Assembly: GCA_964387285.1 (NCBI GenBank)
Contig: CAYLWO010000007.1
Location: 1-64,000 of the forward strand
Length of the DNA stretch: 64,000 nucleotides
DNA from: Anaerohabitans sp964387285
Lineage (GTDB): Bacteria > Zhuqueibacterota > Zhuqueibacteria > Residuimicrobiales > Residuimicrobiaceae
Direction of reading: 5' to 3'
In this document: piece by piece, positions 15,037 to 23,865 of the stretch
Layout: every line of letters starts with the position of its first letter
Position numbering within the stretch: position 1 is the first letter of the stretch
Position numbers and translations under genes: made by a program
The notes under the pieces: model-generated
Seen by the model: the letters and a program-made list of their open reading frames with translations, nothing else
What the model was told of the DNA's origin: nothing
Databases searched by the model: none

Positions 15037-17700
15037 CTACTCCAGGGTTCTCTTGGTTTCGACCACGCGATAAGCCTCAAACACATCATTGAGTTTCAAG
15101 TCGTCATAATTGTACAATCCGATGCCGCATTCAAATCCGGACGCCACTTCCCGCACGTCATCTTTGAAGCGTTTCAGCGACGAGATGGCGCCGTCGTGAA
15201 TGAGCCGGTCATCGCGATAAACCTTGATTTTATCGCTGCGCGAAATCTTTCCGGTCAGGACGTAACAGCCGGCAATCATGCCCGCTTTGGGCACTTTGAA
15301 GAGCTGACGCACCTCAACGGTAGCTGTCAACTCTTCGCTGATGCTGGGCGCCAGAAAACCTTCCAGAGCGGATTTGATGTCGTTGACGATATCGTAGATG
15401 ACGTCGTATTGACGGATATCCACTTTTTCTTTCGCTGACAGTTCGCGCGCTTTAGTGGTCGGTCGCACATTAAAGCCGATGATGATGGCGCCTGATGCGG
15501 AAGCCAGCAGGACGTCGGACTCTGAAATCGCGCCAACGCCGCGGTGGATGATATCAACCGCCACCTCGTCGGTGCGCAAACCTTGCAGGGTATCGGTGAT
15601 GGCTTCGATGGAACCGTCCACGTCGGCCTTGAGCACGACAAACAGCTGTCGGACTTGACCCTTTTGAATTTCTTTGGATATTTCATCCAAACTGCGCGGT
15701 CGATTGCGCAACCGGTCATATTCGCGCTGCAGCTGCTGGCGTTTCGAGCTGATGTCGCGGCTGTCCCGCTCGGAATCCAGGCCGACCATGGAATCGCCTG
15801 CTTGCGGCAGACCGTCAAAACCGAGAACCTGAACCGGTGTGGACGGACCGGCGCTTTTGACTTTACGGCCGCGTTCGTCGAACATGGAACGCACTTTACC
15901 CGAATAAGCGCCGGCGACAAACGGATCGCCGATTTTCAAGGTGCCATTTTGCACCAGTACGGTGGCCATGACGCCTTTGCCGCGGTCCAATCGCGATTCA
16001 ATTACCACGCCTTTGGCTTTGCGATTGGGATTGGCGCGCAGATTGAGCATTTCAGCTTCCAGTAGGATAAGCTCTAAAAGCTGCTCGCAGTTTTGTCCGT
16101 TTTTAGCTGAAATTTCAACCGATTGATAACGACCGCCGTATCTTTCCACCAGCACGCCGTGATTGGCCAATTGCATGCGTATGGTTTCCGGATTGGCGCC
16201 GGGTTTATCGATTTTATTGATGGCCACCACGATGGGAACATTGGCCGCCTTGGCATGGCTGATGGCTTCGATGGTTTGCGGCATAACGCTGTCATCCGCT
16301 GCAACCACCAATACGACAATATCGGTCGCCTGGGCGCCGCGGGCACGCATGGCTGTAAAAGCTTCATGACCGGGCGTGTCCAGAAATGTAATTGCCTTAT
16401 TGTTGACCACAACTTCGTACGCGCCGATGTGCTGAGTGATGCCGCCGGCTTCACCGGCAATGATGTTGCTTTTGCGAATATAATCCAGCAACGAAGTTTT
16501 GCCGTGATCAACATGGCCCATGATGGTCACCACCGGTGGACGCGGCAACAGGTCTTCTTCACGATCAACCTGGTCCGCGATCGTGCTGAGCAGGTCTTGA
16601 TCCATATCCTGCAATTTCTCGACGCTGAAGCCATACTCCGAGGCCAACAAAGTGATGGTATCCATATCCAAACGTTGATTGATCGAAACCATCATGCCGT
16701 ATTCCATGCATTTTCGGATAAGCTCTGACGGCTCCACCTCCATGAGCTTACCCAATTCGGAAATGGACATGAATTCGCTAACGCGAATGACAACGGCTTC
16801 TTCAACCTCTACCTCGCCATCTTCATGTGTGCGTTTTTTCTTTTTGCGCACCTTGCTGGTGTCGTCCAGCGCGGCCATGGTCTGCTTGATGGAAGCCTGA
16901 ATCTCTTCTTCGTTAAATGTATGTTTCTTTTTCTTTTTTACACGTTTGTGTTTTTTATCGACAGGCAGTGCACCTGGTTCTTCGACGGTCGCCGCGCCTG
17001 GTTTCTTTTTCTTTTTACGTTTTCGTTTTCTCTTCTTGCTCTGATCTTCTTCTGCTTCCAAACCTGCCGCTGCGCCGGTGACCGGCGGAGGAGCCACGCT
17101 CGGCTTTTGTTTTACTATGACCTCTTCTTTTGGATGAGCAATCTTCTTTTCTTTTTCCCGCTCTTTTTCCTTTTCCTTCTTTTTCTCTTTTTCCTTGGCA
17201 GAAGGTTCAACGGGCGGAATCTCGACGATTTTCACTCGTTTGCTCGGACGCTCCGTCTTGACTTGGGGCGTTGCTGCGGGGGGTGTTGCTTCCGGTTTTT
17301 CCTTTGCTTTTTTGCTTTCAGCAGCGGCTTTTAATGCCTCTTTCTCATGCTCAGCTTCCTCCATACGCGTGGCGGCTTCACGCCTTTTCTTCATAGCAGG
17401 TATTTCTTTGGCATACTCCTGAGCTACGCGCAATCGGCGTTCGAGATCGATCACCGCTTCTTTTTTCTTCGCTTCCTCTGCTACTTTCTTATCTCGCAAC
17501 CGCTTACGAAATTCGTGTTCCTCATCCGCGCCGACGGTCTTTTCACCGTACTTGTCAGCAACTTTCATCAGGGCTTCATCGGCGACCGTGCTCATTTGAT
17601 TACGAATGTCATAGCCTAGTTGGGTCAGAAAAGCGATGAGCGCTTCGTTCGAGATGTTGAACTCTCTTGCGACTTGAAATACCCTTTTCTTGACGGACAA
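15037..17700 (-). CDS. infB: Translation initiation factor IF-2
   Basis: GTPase that brings initiator tRNA to the 30S subunit. The N-terminus (residues 1-50) is an IF2_N module (RVFQVAREFNISNEALIAFL). A highly charged linker of about 250 residues, rich in Lys/Glu runs and KRKRKRKKKKK stretches, follows. The G domain shows GHVDHGKT, DTPGHEAF and NKIDKPG; domains II-IV complete the protein. 887 residues is within the normal range. It is 61 bases downstream of nusA; no ylxR or L7Ae-like gene lies between them, unlike in many bacteria. Confidence 0.97.
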   Translation of the reverse strand: MSVKKRVFQVAREFNISNEALIAFLTQLGYDIRNQMSTVADEALMKVADKYGEKTVGADEEHEFRKRLRDKKVAEEAKKKEAVIDLERRLRVAQEYAKEIPAMKKRREAATRMEEAEHEKEALKAAAESKKAKEKPEATPPAATPQVKTERPSKRVKIVEIPPVEPSAKEKEKKKEKEKEREKEKKIAHPKEEVIVKQKPSVAPPPVTGAAAGLEAEEDQSKKRKRKRKKKKKPGAATVEEPGALPVDKKHKRVKKKKKHTFNEEEIQASIKQTMAALDDTSKVRKKKKRTHEDGEVEVEEAVVIRVSEFMSISELGKLMEVEPSELIRKCMEYGMMVSINQRLDMDTITLLASEYGFSVEKLQDMDQDLLSTIADQVDREEDLLPRPPVVTIMGHVDHGKTSLLDYIRKSNIIAGEAGGITQHIGAYEVVVNNKAITFLDTPGHEAFTAMRARGAQATDIVVLVVAADDSVMPQTIEAISHAKAANVPIVVAINKIDKPGANPETIRMQLANHGVLVERYGGRYQSVEISAKNGQNCEQLLELILLEAEMLNLRANPNRKAKGVVIESRLDRGKGVMATVLVQNGTLKIGDPFVAGAYSGKVRSMFDERGRKVKSAGPSTPVQVLGFDGLPQAGDSMVGLDSERDSRDISSKRQQLQREYDRLRNRPRSLDEISKEIQKGQVRQLFVVLKADVDGSIEAITDTLQGLRTDEVAVDIIHRGVGAISESDVLLASASGAIIIGFNVRPTTKARELSAKEKVDIRQYDVIYDIVNDIKSALEGFLAPSISEELTATVEVRQLFKVPKAGMIAGCYVLTGKISRSDKIKVYRDDRLIHDGAISSLKRFKDDVREVASGFECGIGLYNYDDLKLNDVFEAYRVVETKRTLE

Positions 17701-17761
17701 AGCTTTTTACTCCCAATTATTCAGGATCGAACCGGTAGAAACGGAGGTTTCTCCAGCAATG

Positions 17762-19003
17762 CTATTGATTATGTGAGTGCAAAATGTTCTTTACTTTTTC
17801 CAGTGTTTTTTCGCCGATGCCGGGGATGGCCAACAAATCGTCGTCAGACGCTTCCAACACTTCACGGACCGTATGATAACCCGCTTCCAGGAGAAGATTG
17901 CGCAATTTTTCGCTTAACTCTTCGATATCTTCCAACACTTTATTGGATTCCCGTTCTTGCGCGACCATTTTTTGGTAATCATCTTCGCGCAAGGTCTGGA
18001 TGTCATAGCTGGTCAACTTGCAGGCCAGCCGGCGGTTTTGACCGCCCTTGCCGATGGCGAGAGAAATCTGTTCATCGTCGAGAACAGCCGTGACTCGTTT
18101 TTCATCTTCATAAATTAAAATTCGCGTCGGCTTCGCCGGGCTGAGTGCACGGGTGATAAAAATTTCCGGCTCGCTGCTATAATTGATAATATCGATTTTT
18201 TCGTTGTTAAGCTCTTTGACGATGGACTGGATGCGCATACCTTTCATGCCGACGCACGCGCCCACCGCATCAATGCGTTTGTCATGCGAGTATACGGCGA
18301 TCTTGGTGCGTTCCCCCGGCTCACGGGCTATGCCCTTAATTTCGATGATGCCTTCATAAATTTCCGGCACCTCCAACTCGAACAAACGCATGATGAACAT
18401 GGGATCGCTGCGCGAAACGACAATCTCCGGTCCGCGAGAACTCCAGCGCACATCTTTGATGACCGCGCGTATGCTGTCGCCGCGACGGTATTTTTCTTCC
18501 TTGATCTGCTCCGCTTTAGGCAAACTCAATTCGGTACGGTCCACATTGATGAAAATTTCATCGCGATTGACCTGACGGATGTCGCCGATGATGATCTCGC
18601 CGATCCGGTTTTTAAATTCTTCAAAAATGAGTTCTTTTTCGATCTCTTTAATACGTTGATTGAGATTCTGCTTGGCCGAGATGATCAACCGTCGTCCAAA
18701 AGAGGAGGGATCGATGATTTCGAGGAACTCATCGCCCAGTTCCAGATCCGGCTCCGCCCGACGTGCACTTTCCAAATCGATCTCGGCCACTTCATTGGTG
18801 ACCTGTTCAACGATTAATTTGCTCTGATAAATTTCAATTTCTCCTTTTTCCATGTTGACAAAAATGGAATAGTTGCCACTCTGGCCATACTTTTTTCGCA
18901 ACATGTTGAGAAAGATCTCTTGCAAGATCCGGGAGAGAATCTCTTTATCGATGTTTTTCTCTTTTGCGAGCAGAGAGAAAGCTTCAACGATTTCATTTTT
19001 CAT
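17762..19003 (-). CDS. nusA: Transcription termination/antitermination factor NusA
   Basis: RNA polymerase-associated factor affecting pausing, termination and antitermination. Order: N-terminal polymerase-binding domain (MKNEIVEAFSLLAKEKNIDK), S1 domain, KH1 with VGACVGMKGMRIQSIVKEL, and KH2 with AIGKGGQNRRLACKL. After a coiled segment a helix-hairpin-helix ends the protein (LLAIPGIGEKTLEKVKNIL). At 413 residues it lacks the acidic repeats of Escherichia coli NusA. It follows rimP by 18 bases. Confidence 0.96.
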   Translation of the reverse strand: MKNEIVEAFSLLAKEKNIDKEILSRILQEIFLNMLRKKYGQSGNYSIFVNMEKGEIEIYQSKLIVEQVTNEVAEIDLESARRAEPDLELGDEFLEIIDPSSFGRRLIISAKQNLNQRIKEIEKELIFEEFKNRIGEIIIGDIRQVNRDEIFINVDRTELSLPKAEQIKEEKYRRGDSIRAVIKDVRWSSRGPEIVVSRSDPMFIMRLFELEVPEIYEGIIEIKGIAREPGERTKIAVYSHDKRIDAVGACVGMKGMRIQSIVKELNNEKIDIINYSSEPEIFITRALSPAKPTRILIYEDEKRVTAVLDDEQISLAIGKGGQNRRLACKLTSYDIQTLREDDYQKMVAQERESNKVLEDIEELSEKLRNLLLEAGYHTVREVLEASDDDLLAIPGIGEKTLEKVKNILHSHNQ

Positions 19004-19021
19004 AGCTTTGTTCCGAGATCC

Positions 19022-19471
19022 TTAAAATTCGAATATGATAACGGCCGATTTGATGCGACCGAGTTCCAGTACTCTGATTGCAGATTCTGTTTGCAGATGA
19101 ACCATGCCGTCGGTTGCCTGCAGAATAACTCCCTGCATGGCTTCCACATTTTCGTCATCCGTGCGGTATTGAATCGCCGCTTTTCGACCGGCATGACGAA
19201 AAAAATCACGCTCGGTTTTCAGAGGACGCTCAGCGCCCGGAGACGAAACTTCCAGCACATAGCGCATTTGGAAAACATCCTTTTGATCCAGGATATCCGC
19301 GATAGCCCGACTGGCCTGGGTGACTCGGCTAATTGGTATTCCGCCCACCTCATCGACCAGGACCCGTACTGTGGTGCGTCGGCCGCTGCCATGAACATAC
19401 AGGTCGACCAGATCAATGCCCAATTGCTCCAACACCGGAGCAACGATCGGCAAAAGTTCGTCAGCTTTCAT
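19022..19471 (-). CDS. rimP: Ribosome maturation factor RimP
   Basis: Needed for 30S subunit maturation. The sequence shows LGIDLVDLYVHGSGRRTTVRV, GGIPISRVTQASRAIADIL and the hallmark YVLEVSSPGAERPLKTERDF. 149 residues is normal. It is first of the rimP-nusA-infB run; the terminator 23 bases upstream isolates it from the TPR gene, so a promoter should lie in the short gap near 19472-19500 or transcripts read through. Confidence 0.95.
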   Translation of the reverse strand: MKADELLPIVAPVLEQLGIDLVDLYVHGSGRRTTVRVLVDEVGGIPISRVTQASRAIADILDQKDVFQMRYVLEVSSPGAERPLKTERDFFRHAGRKAAIQYRTDDENVEAMQGVILQATDGMVHLQTESAIRVLELGRIKSAVIIFEF

Positions 19472-19493
19472 AGGTTTTCATAGCCTTACAACA

Positions 19494-19519
19494 AAAAAGT
19501 GGGCTTTTTGGGCCCACTT
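19494..19519 (-). terminator. Terminator after the TPR-protein gene
   Basis: On the - strand AAGTGGGC and GCCCACTT form an 8-bp stem with a 7-base loop, and the second arm runs into six T residues. It separates the TPR gene from rimP. Confidence 0.75.
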
Positions 19520-19573
19520 AAGCTTACTAATATAATAAAAATTATACGAATATGCAAGAAAATAATCGCAAAT

Positions 19574-20248
19574 TTATTGCCCCAACATGGATAATTGCAT
19601 CAGCGCATCATCTTTCTCTTGCGCCTTGGGGTAATCATCAACGATCCGCTGATACAGGGCCTTGGCTTTATCAGTCTTGCCGGCCAGCGCATAACAACGC
19701 CCGGCTTTTAAAAGAAACAAGGGCGCTTGCACCGACTTTTCATATTTCTCAGCAGCTTTGACAAAAGCCTTTGCCGCATCTTCATATTGTTTTTTTTCTT
19801 CCAGGCAAGCAGCAATGCCGCCTGATGCGGCCGCTTTAAAATGATCATCGCCACTGAACGAGGAGATAAATTTTTCATAATTTTCCTTGGCGTTATCATA
19901 ATCCTTATTTTGGAAAAAAGCATTGGCAAGATAAAAGCGTCCAAATTTCCCACTGGTCGTGCGGCCATAATTTTTAACCAGATTGCTCAACATCGGGATA
20001 GCGCTTTTCGCATCCGCAGTTTCCATGAAACGGGTTGCTTTGATCAGTTCAACGCTGGCTGCTTTTTCAGAGGCCTCACTGGTTTGTAAATAGAAAAAGA
20101 CGGCCAGGATAAGCACGGCGGCGCCAACGATGCCTGCGATCAAATAGGTCTTGTATTCTTCCAACCAGGCTGTCGCTTTAGAATAAAAGGTGACCAGTTT
20201 ATCCTCTTTGAGTTCTTTTTTGGAAAGATGTTTTCTGGGTTTCAACAT
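19574..20248 (-). CDS. Membrane-anchored TPR protein (YfgM-like)
   Basis: A single N-terminal membrane helix (about residues 34-53, YLIAGIVGAAVLILAVFFYL) follows a basic cytoplasmic stretch (KPRKHLSKKELKEDKL). The C-terminal two thirds are tetratricopeptide-like helical pairs (RFYLANAFFQNKDYDNAKENY, AGRCYALAGKTDKAKALYQR), so an extracytoplasmic protein-interaction role is likely, as in the YfgM/TPR_21 group. I use the ATG at 20248 (224 residues); an upstream start would add 24 residues with no membrane or TPR content. Partners are unknown. Confidence 0.7.
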   Translation of the reverse strand: MLKPRKHLSKKELKEDKLVTFYSKATAWLEEYKTYLIAGIVGAAVLILAVFFYLQTSEASEKAASVELIKATRFMETADAKSAIPMLSNLVKNYGRTTSGKFGRFYLANAFFQNKDYDNAKENYEKFISSFSGDDHFKAAASGGIAACLEEKKQYEDAAKAFVKAAEKYEKSVQAPLFLLKAGRCYALAGKTDKAKALYQRIVDDYPKAQEKDDALMQLSMLGQ

Positions 20249-20344
20249 GATGTGATTATCCGCTTTTGTTAATAATTTATTGGGTTCTAATAATTTATCT
20301 GTTTTTATAATAAAAATCAAGCAAAAAACAAATTTACAAACTGG

Positions 20345-20716
20345 TTAATGCGGTCTTGCTTCTTTGGCTGATACGGTTACAATCTCGTATGCATGGCTGG
20401 CTAGCGCTGAGATGAATGCAAAAAACAGTATTAAGAGCAAAATTTCACCCCATTGGTGACCAAAAAGTCCGGTCCAAATGCCGAACTTGACAAACAAGGG
20501 AAAGGATAAAACACCCACGATCACCGCAGTGAGAATGGAAAAGAAGAGTTTGCTTCTGTTCTCTTTGCCGCCGGAAAAATAGGCAATGATGATAATGAAT
20601 AGTCCCAGGACCAGCGCTACATAAGCGACTGTTTTATCCACTTTGAACCATTCAATGACCATCTGTTCCTTGATGATCGGTACTTTAAGCGTATCAGCTT
20701 GTACGGGTTGCATCAT
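20345..20716 (-). CDS. Small integral membrane protein, unknown function
   Basis: I recognise no family. Three hydrophobic segments are visible: about residues 30-47 (VAYVALVLGLFIIIIAYF), 58-80 and 88-108 (ILLLILFFAFISALA). Short loops carry GGKENRSK and a polar tail, VSAKEARPH. A good AAGGA lies 9 bases before the ATG, supporting translation. It sits between hisI and the TPR gene on the same strand, with 110 bases upstream after hisI, so it may have its own promoter. Confidence 0.6.
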   Translation of the reverse strand: MMQPVQADTLKVPIIKEQMVIEWFKVDKTVAYVALVLGLFIIIIAYFSGGKENRSKLFFSILTAVIVGVLSFPLFVKFGIWTGLFGHQWGEILLLILFFAFISALASHAYEIVTVSAKEARPH

Positions 20717-20828
20717 ATATGATCCTTTAACCTTATATCATCACACTACCGCGCACAGTTTAGCTATTATTCGCTTTATAATCAAGATTATTTTGCTGTA
20801 AAGACAATGTAAAATAGGATTCTAAATC

Positions 20829-21188
20829 TCAGAGGCCTTCAAGATTTGCGCGCCATGAAAAGCAAGTGCGTTTATTGGTATGGCACGTCGGCCCAATGGC
20901 CCTGGCTTTAATGAGAAGAGCATCGCGATCGCAATCGGCATAGATTTCTTTAACCTGTAAAAAATTTCCAGAAGTCTCCCCTTTTGTCCATAGTTTTTTT
21001 CGAGAACGGCTCCAGAAAGTTACTTTGCCTGTTTCCAAAGTGATGAGCAAACTGGTCCGATTCATAAAGCCAAGCATCAACACAGCCCGATCGTTTTCGT
21101 CCTGAATAATGGCAGGCACCAGTCCGTGTTCATCATATTTAACCTGCTCGATAAACGCATGACGTTCTACTTGCTCAATTTCTGACAT
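20829..21188 (-). CDS. hisI: Phosphoribosyl-AMP cyclohydrolase
   Basis: Opens the purine ring of PR-AMP in histidine synthesis. Motifs: VLMLGFMN, WSRSRKKLWTKGETSGN, and the metal-binding ADCDRDALL with the zinc cysteines in PTCHTNKRTCF. 119 residues corresponds to the HisI domain alone; no PR-ATP pyrophosphatase (HisE) is fused or found in the operon, so hisE must be elsewhere. GGAG lies 10 bases before the ATG, inside the end of hisF (14-base overlap). Last gene of the his operon. Confidence 0.95.
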   Translation of the reverse strand: MSEIEQVERHAFIEQVKYDEHGLVPAIIQDENDRAVLMLGFMNRTSLLITLETGKVTFWSRSRKKLWTKGETSGNFLQVKEIYADCDRDALLIKARAIGPTCHTNKRTCFSWRANLEGL

Positions 21189-21933
21189 GTATGTGTCGCT
21201 CCTGTAAATATAGTTTTACCTGTTGTATCGAATTTTCGCGATAATGAAATATGGAGGCGGCCAATGCCGCATCCGCTGCCGCCTGATCAAATACCTGAAA
21301 GATATGCTCCGGGGAGCCACAGCCGCCCGAAGCGATCACCGGAATCGGTACACTAGTTGCAATGGCTCTGGTAAGTTCTATATCATATCCATCTCGTCTA
21401 CCGTCGCAATCCATGGACGTTAACAGGATTTCACCGGCGCCCAATTCAGTCACTTTAACCGCCCATTGCAGCGCATCCAAAGCAGTGGGTTTACGGCCGC
21501 CATGAGTATAGACGATCCAGTTGCCGGCAGAGTGCCGTTTCGCATCAATAGCCACTACGGTAGCCTGACTGCCCAACCGATCAGCGCATTCGCTGATTAA
21601 CAGCGGATTTTCCACTGCAGCCGTATTCATGGTGATTTTGTCCGCGCCGTTCTTCAGCAATCGTTGCGCGTCATCAAAAGTGCGCACACCGCCGCCAACG
21701 GTCAAAGGCATGAATACCTGCTCGGCGGTTGCAGCCACCACGTCCAGAATAATGTTTCGTTTTTCCGCTGAGGCGGTGATGTCGAGAAACACCAATTCAT
21801 CCGCCCCCTGTTCATCGTAGAAACGGGCTTGTTCCACCGGATCGCCGGCGTCACGCAATGCGATGAAACTGACGCCTTTAACAACCCGTCCATCTTTAAC
21901 ATCCAGGCAGGGTATGATCCTCTTCGCTAACAT
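21175..21933 (-). CDS. hisF: Imidazole glycerol phosphate synthase, cyclase subunit
   Basis: TIM-barrel subunit that uses ammonia from HisH to make imidazole-glycerol phosphate and AICAR. RIIPCLDVKDGRVVKGV opens the barrel with catalytic Asp11; PLTVGGGVRTFDDAQRLL and PVIASGGCGSPEHI are the phosphate-binding loops, and LLTSMDCDGRRDGYD carries the second catalytic Asp. 252 residues, full length. It overlaps hisA by 7 bases and hisI by 14. Confidence 0.97.
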   Translation of the reverse strand: MLAKRIIPCLDVKDGRVVKGVSFIALRDAGDPVEQARFYDEQGADELVFLDITASAEKRNIILDVVAATAEQVFMPLTVGGGVRTFDDAQRLLKNGADKITMNTAAVENPLLISECADRLGSQATVVAIDAKRHSAGNWIVYTHGGRKPTALDALQWAVKVTELGAGEILLTSMDCDGRRDGYDIELTRAIATSVPIPVIASGGCGSPEHIFQVFDQAAADAALAASIFHYRENSIQQVKLYLQERHIHVRN

Positions 21934-22667
21934 GCGCCCTTTCTTTCATAACGATCTATCAATGTCGATAAATCCAGGTTTTCCTCATAAAGAGCTGTGC
22001 CGACAATAGCGGCTTCGATCTGTGCTTTTCCAAGTTTTTGTAATTTTTCAAAATGTTCCATTTTTGAGAATCCCCCGGAGGCGATAAGGTGCATGGAGGT
22101 TGCATCCGCCAATGCATCCAGTTTCAGTAAATTGGGTCCGCGGTCCTCCCCATCGCGATCAACGTCGGTGTAGATAATGCGACGCACGCCCGATTGTTCC
22201 AGTGCTTGCACAAATGGAAGCAGTGATTGCTGCGATTGTTCGACCCATCCTTTGATGGCGATTTTATCGTCTTTCGCGTCCACACCGACAACCACCTTTT
22301 CAGCACCGAACTGTTTAATGGACTGTTTGATTATCTGAGGATTGGTAATTGCCACGGTGCCCATAATAACGCGACGAACGCCCAGGGTTAACCATTTTTC
22401 AGCGTCTTGCAGCGAACGTATTCCGCCGCCTAATTCCACCGGTATGCAGAGGTGCTTGACAATTTCCGCAATGGCTGCAGCATTTGCTTCTGCTTCACCA
22501 AATGCGCCATCCAGATTCACCAGATGCAACAGACTGGCGCCCTTGTTCTGCCAGATACACGCCTGTGCGACAGGATCAGAGGAGTATATTTTTTGAGTGC
22601 TCTGCACGCCCCGTTTGAGACGAACACAATTGCCTTTCATCAAATCGATAGCCGGAATAACTTGCAC
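21927..22667 (-). CDS. hisA: Phosphoribosylformimino-AICAR-P isomerase
   Basis: TIM-barrel isomerase of ProFAR. MQVIPAIDLMKGNCVRLKRG has the catalytic Asp8, PVELGGGIRSLQDAEKWL and LIASGGFSKMEHF are phosphate-binding loops, and YTDVDRDGEDRGPN provides the second catalytic Asp. 246 residues, full length. Starts 8 bases after hisH and overlaps hisF by 7. Confidence 0.96.
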   Translation of the reverse strand: MQVIPAIDLMKGNCVRLKRGVQSTQKIYSSDPVAQACIWQNKGASLLHLVNLDGAFGEAEANAAAIAEIVKHLCIPVELGGGIRSLQDAEKWLTLGVRRVIMGTVAITNPQIIKQSIKQFGAEKVVVGVDAKDDKIAIKGWVEQSQQSLLPFVQALEQSGVRRIIYTDVDRDGEDRGPNLLKLDALADATSMHLIASGGFSKMEHFEKLQKLGKAQIEAAIVGTALYEENLDLSTLIDRYERKGAC

Positions 22668-22675
22668 GTTTCACC

Positions 22676-23275
22676 TCAGAGTCTAAGAAAATTTTGTAAA
22701 AGAGCCAGACCGATTTTTTGCGATTTCTCCGGGTGAAATTGCAGACCAAAGAGGTTATCTTTATGCAGCGCAACCGGCACGGTTTGACCATAGTCTGTCG
22801 TGCCGACGATCACCGCGTTATCCAGCGGTGATGCATAATACGAGTGCGCAAAATAGAAATAGGCCTGTTCAGGAATATTGTGCCATAAGGCGCAATATCC
22901 GGATTGATGAACGCTGTTCCATCCCAAATGAGGGACCTTGAGATCACTCGAAAAACGCAGCACTTTTCCGGGTATGGCTGCAAGGCCGCCTGCATGCGGA
23001 TTTTCCTCGCTGCTCTCCAACAAAAGCTGCATACCGAGACAAATGCCCAGAAAAGGTTTCTGTTTTTCAATAATACGCAGAATGGGCTGCCGCAACTGCA
23101 AACGATCCAACGCCTCTACTGCTTTGCCGAAAGCACCGACTCCGGGTAAGATGACTTTATCCGCTGCCAAGATATCTTCTGCTGATGCAGTTACCTGCGC
23201 ACGACCTCCCAATCGTTCAAGCGCTTTTTGCACGCTGCGCAGATTCCCGGCGCCGTAATCAACGATACAGATCAT
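22676..23275 (-). CDS. hisH: Imidazole glycerol phosphate synthase, glutaminase subunit
   Basis: Class I glutamine amidotransferase supplying ammonia to HisF. DYGAGNLRSV opens the fold; the nucleophile is Cys79 in FLGICLGMQLL, and the His-Glu pair is in QFHPEKS near residues 184-186. 199 residues. Its start overlaps the hisB stop by 4 bases. Confidence 0.96.
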   Translation of the reverse strand: MICIVDYGAGNLRSVQKALERLGGRAQVTASAEDILAADKVILPGVGAFGKAVEALDRLQLRQPILRIIEKQKPFLGICLGMQLLLESSEENPHAGGLAAIPGKVLRFSSDLKVPHLGWNSVHQSGYCALWHNIPEQAYFYFAHSYYASPLDNAVIVGTTDYGQTVPVALHKDNLFGLQFHPEKSQKIGLALLQNFLRL

Positions 23276-23865
23276 GCTAACGTGCCTTTCGTGGAGGGAA
23301 TGTCCGTCTCTCGCGAGTCAACGGTAATAGCCGTGCGCAATGCTCTGGCCAGGCTTTTCATCATGGCTTCCATGGCATGATGCTGATTGGAGCCGGCCAG
23401 CAGTCGGATGTGCAAAGTAATGCCGGCCTGTATGGCCAACGAACGCAAGAACTCTTCAAACAGTTCACCGGCAAATTGACCAACCTGCTGTAACGGCAGT
23501 ACGGTAGCAAAGGCCAAATACCCTCTGCCGCTGATATCCACAACGGTACGAGCGAGTGCTTCATCCAATGGGCAATAGGCGTGGCCAAAACGTAAAATGC
23601 CCTTTTTATCCGCCAGAGCCTGTTTAAAGGCCTGTCCCAGACAGATGCCGACATCTTCGACCGTGTGATGGCCGTCGATATGCAAATCGCCGGTGGCGGT
23701 TATGGAGAGATTGATCAGACTGTGTTTTTTCAATGCATCCAAAAGGTGATCAAAAAAACCGATGCCGGTATGAATTTCACCCTGACCCCGGCCATCCAGA
23801 TCAAGCGACAGGACAATATCAGTCTCTTTGGTCTTGCGCGTTATCTGCGCTGTTCGATTTTTCAT
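23272..23865 (-). CDS. hisB: Imidazoleglycerol-phosphate dehydratase
   Basis: Monofunctional dehydratase, lacking the histidinol-phosphatase half of the enterobacterial protein. Manganese-binding motifs are present: GFFDHLLDALKKH, DGHHTVEDVGICLGQ and NQHHAMEAMMKSLARAL. 197 residues matches monofunctional HisB. No histidinol-phosphatase gene is seen in the operon, so that step is encoded elsewhere. The ATGA overlap with hisC and the 4-base overlap with hisH indicate coupled translation. Confidence 0.96.
   Translation of the reverse strand: MKNRTAQITRKTKETDIVLSLDLDGRGQGEIHTGIGFFDHLLDALKKHSLINLSITATGDLHIDGHHTVEDVGICLGQAFKQALADKKGILRFGHAYCPLDEALARTVVDISGRGYLAFATVLPLQQVGQFAGELFEEFLRSLAIQAGITLHIRLLAGSNQHHAMEAMMKSLARALRTAITVDSRETDIPSTKGTLA

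Noticed and set aside
16123..16728. 201-codon + strand open frame opposite infB
   Set aside because: Covers the conserved IF-2 G domain on the other strand; no independent support.
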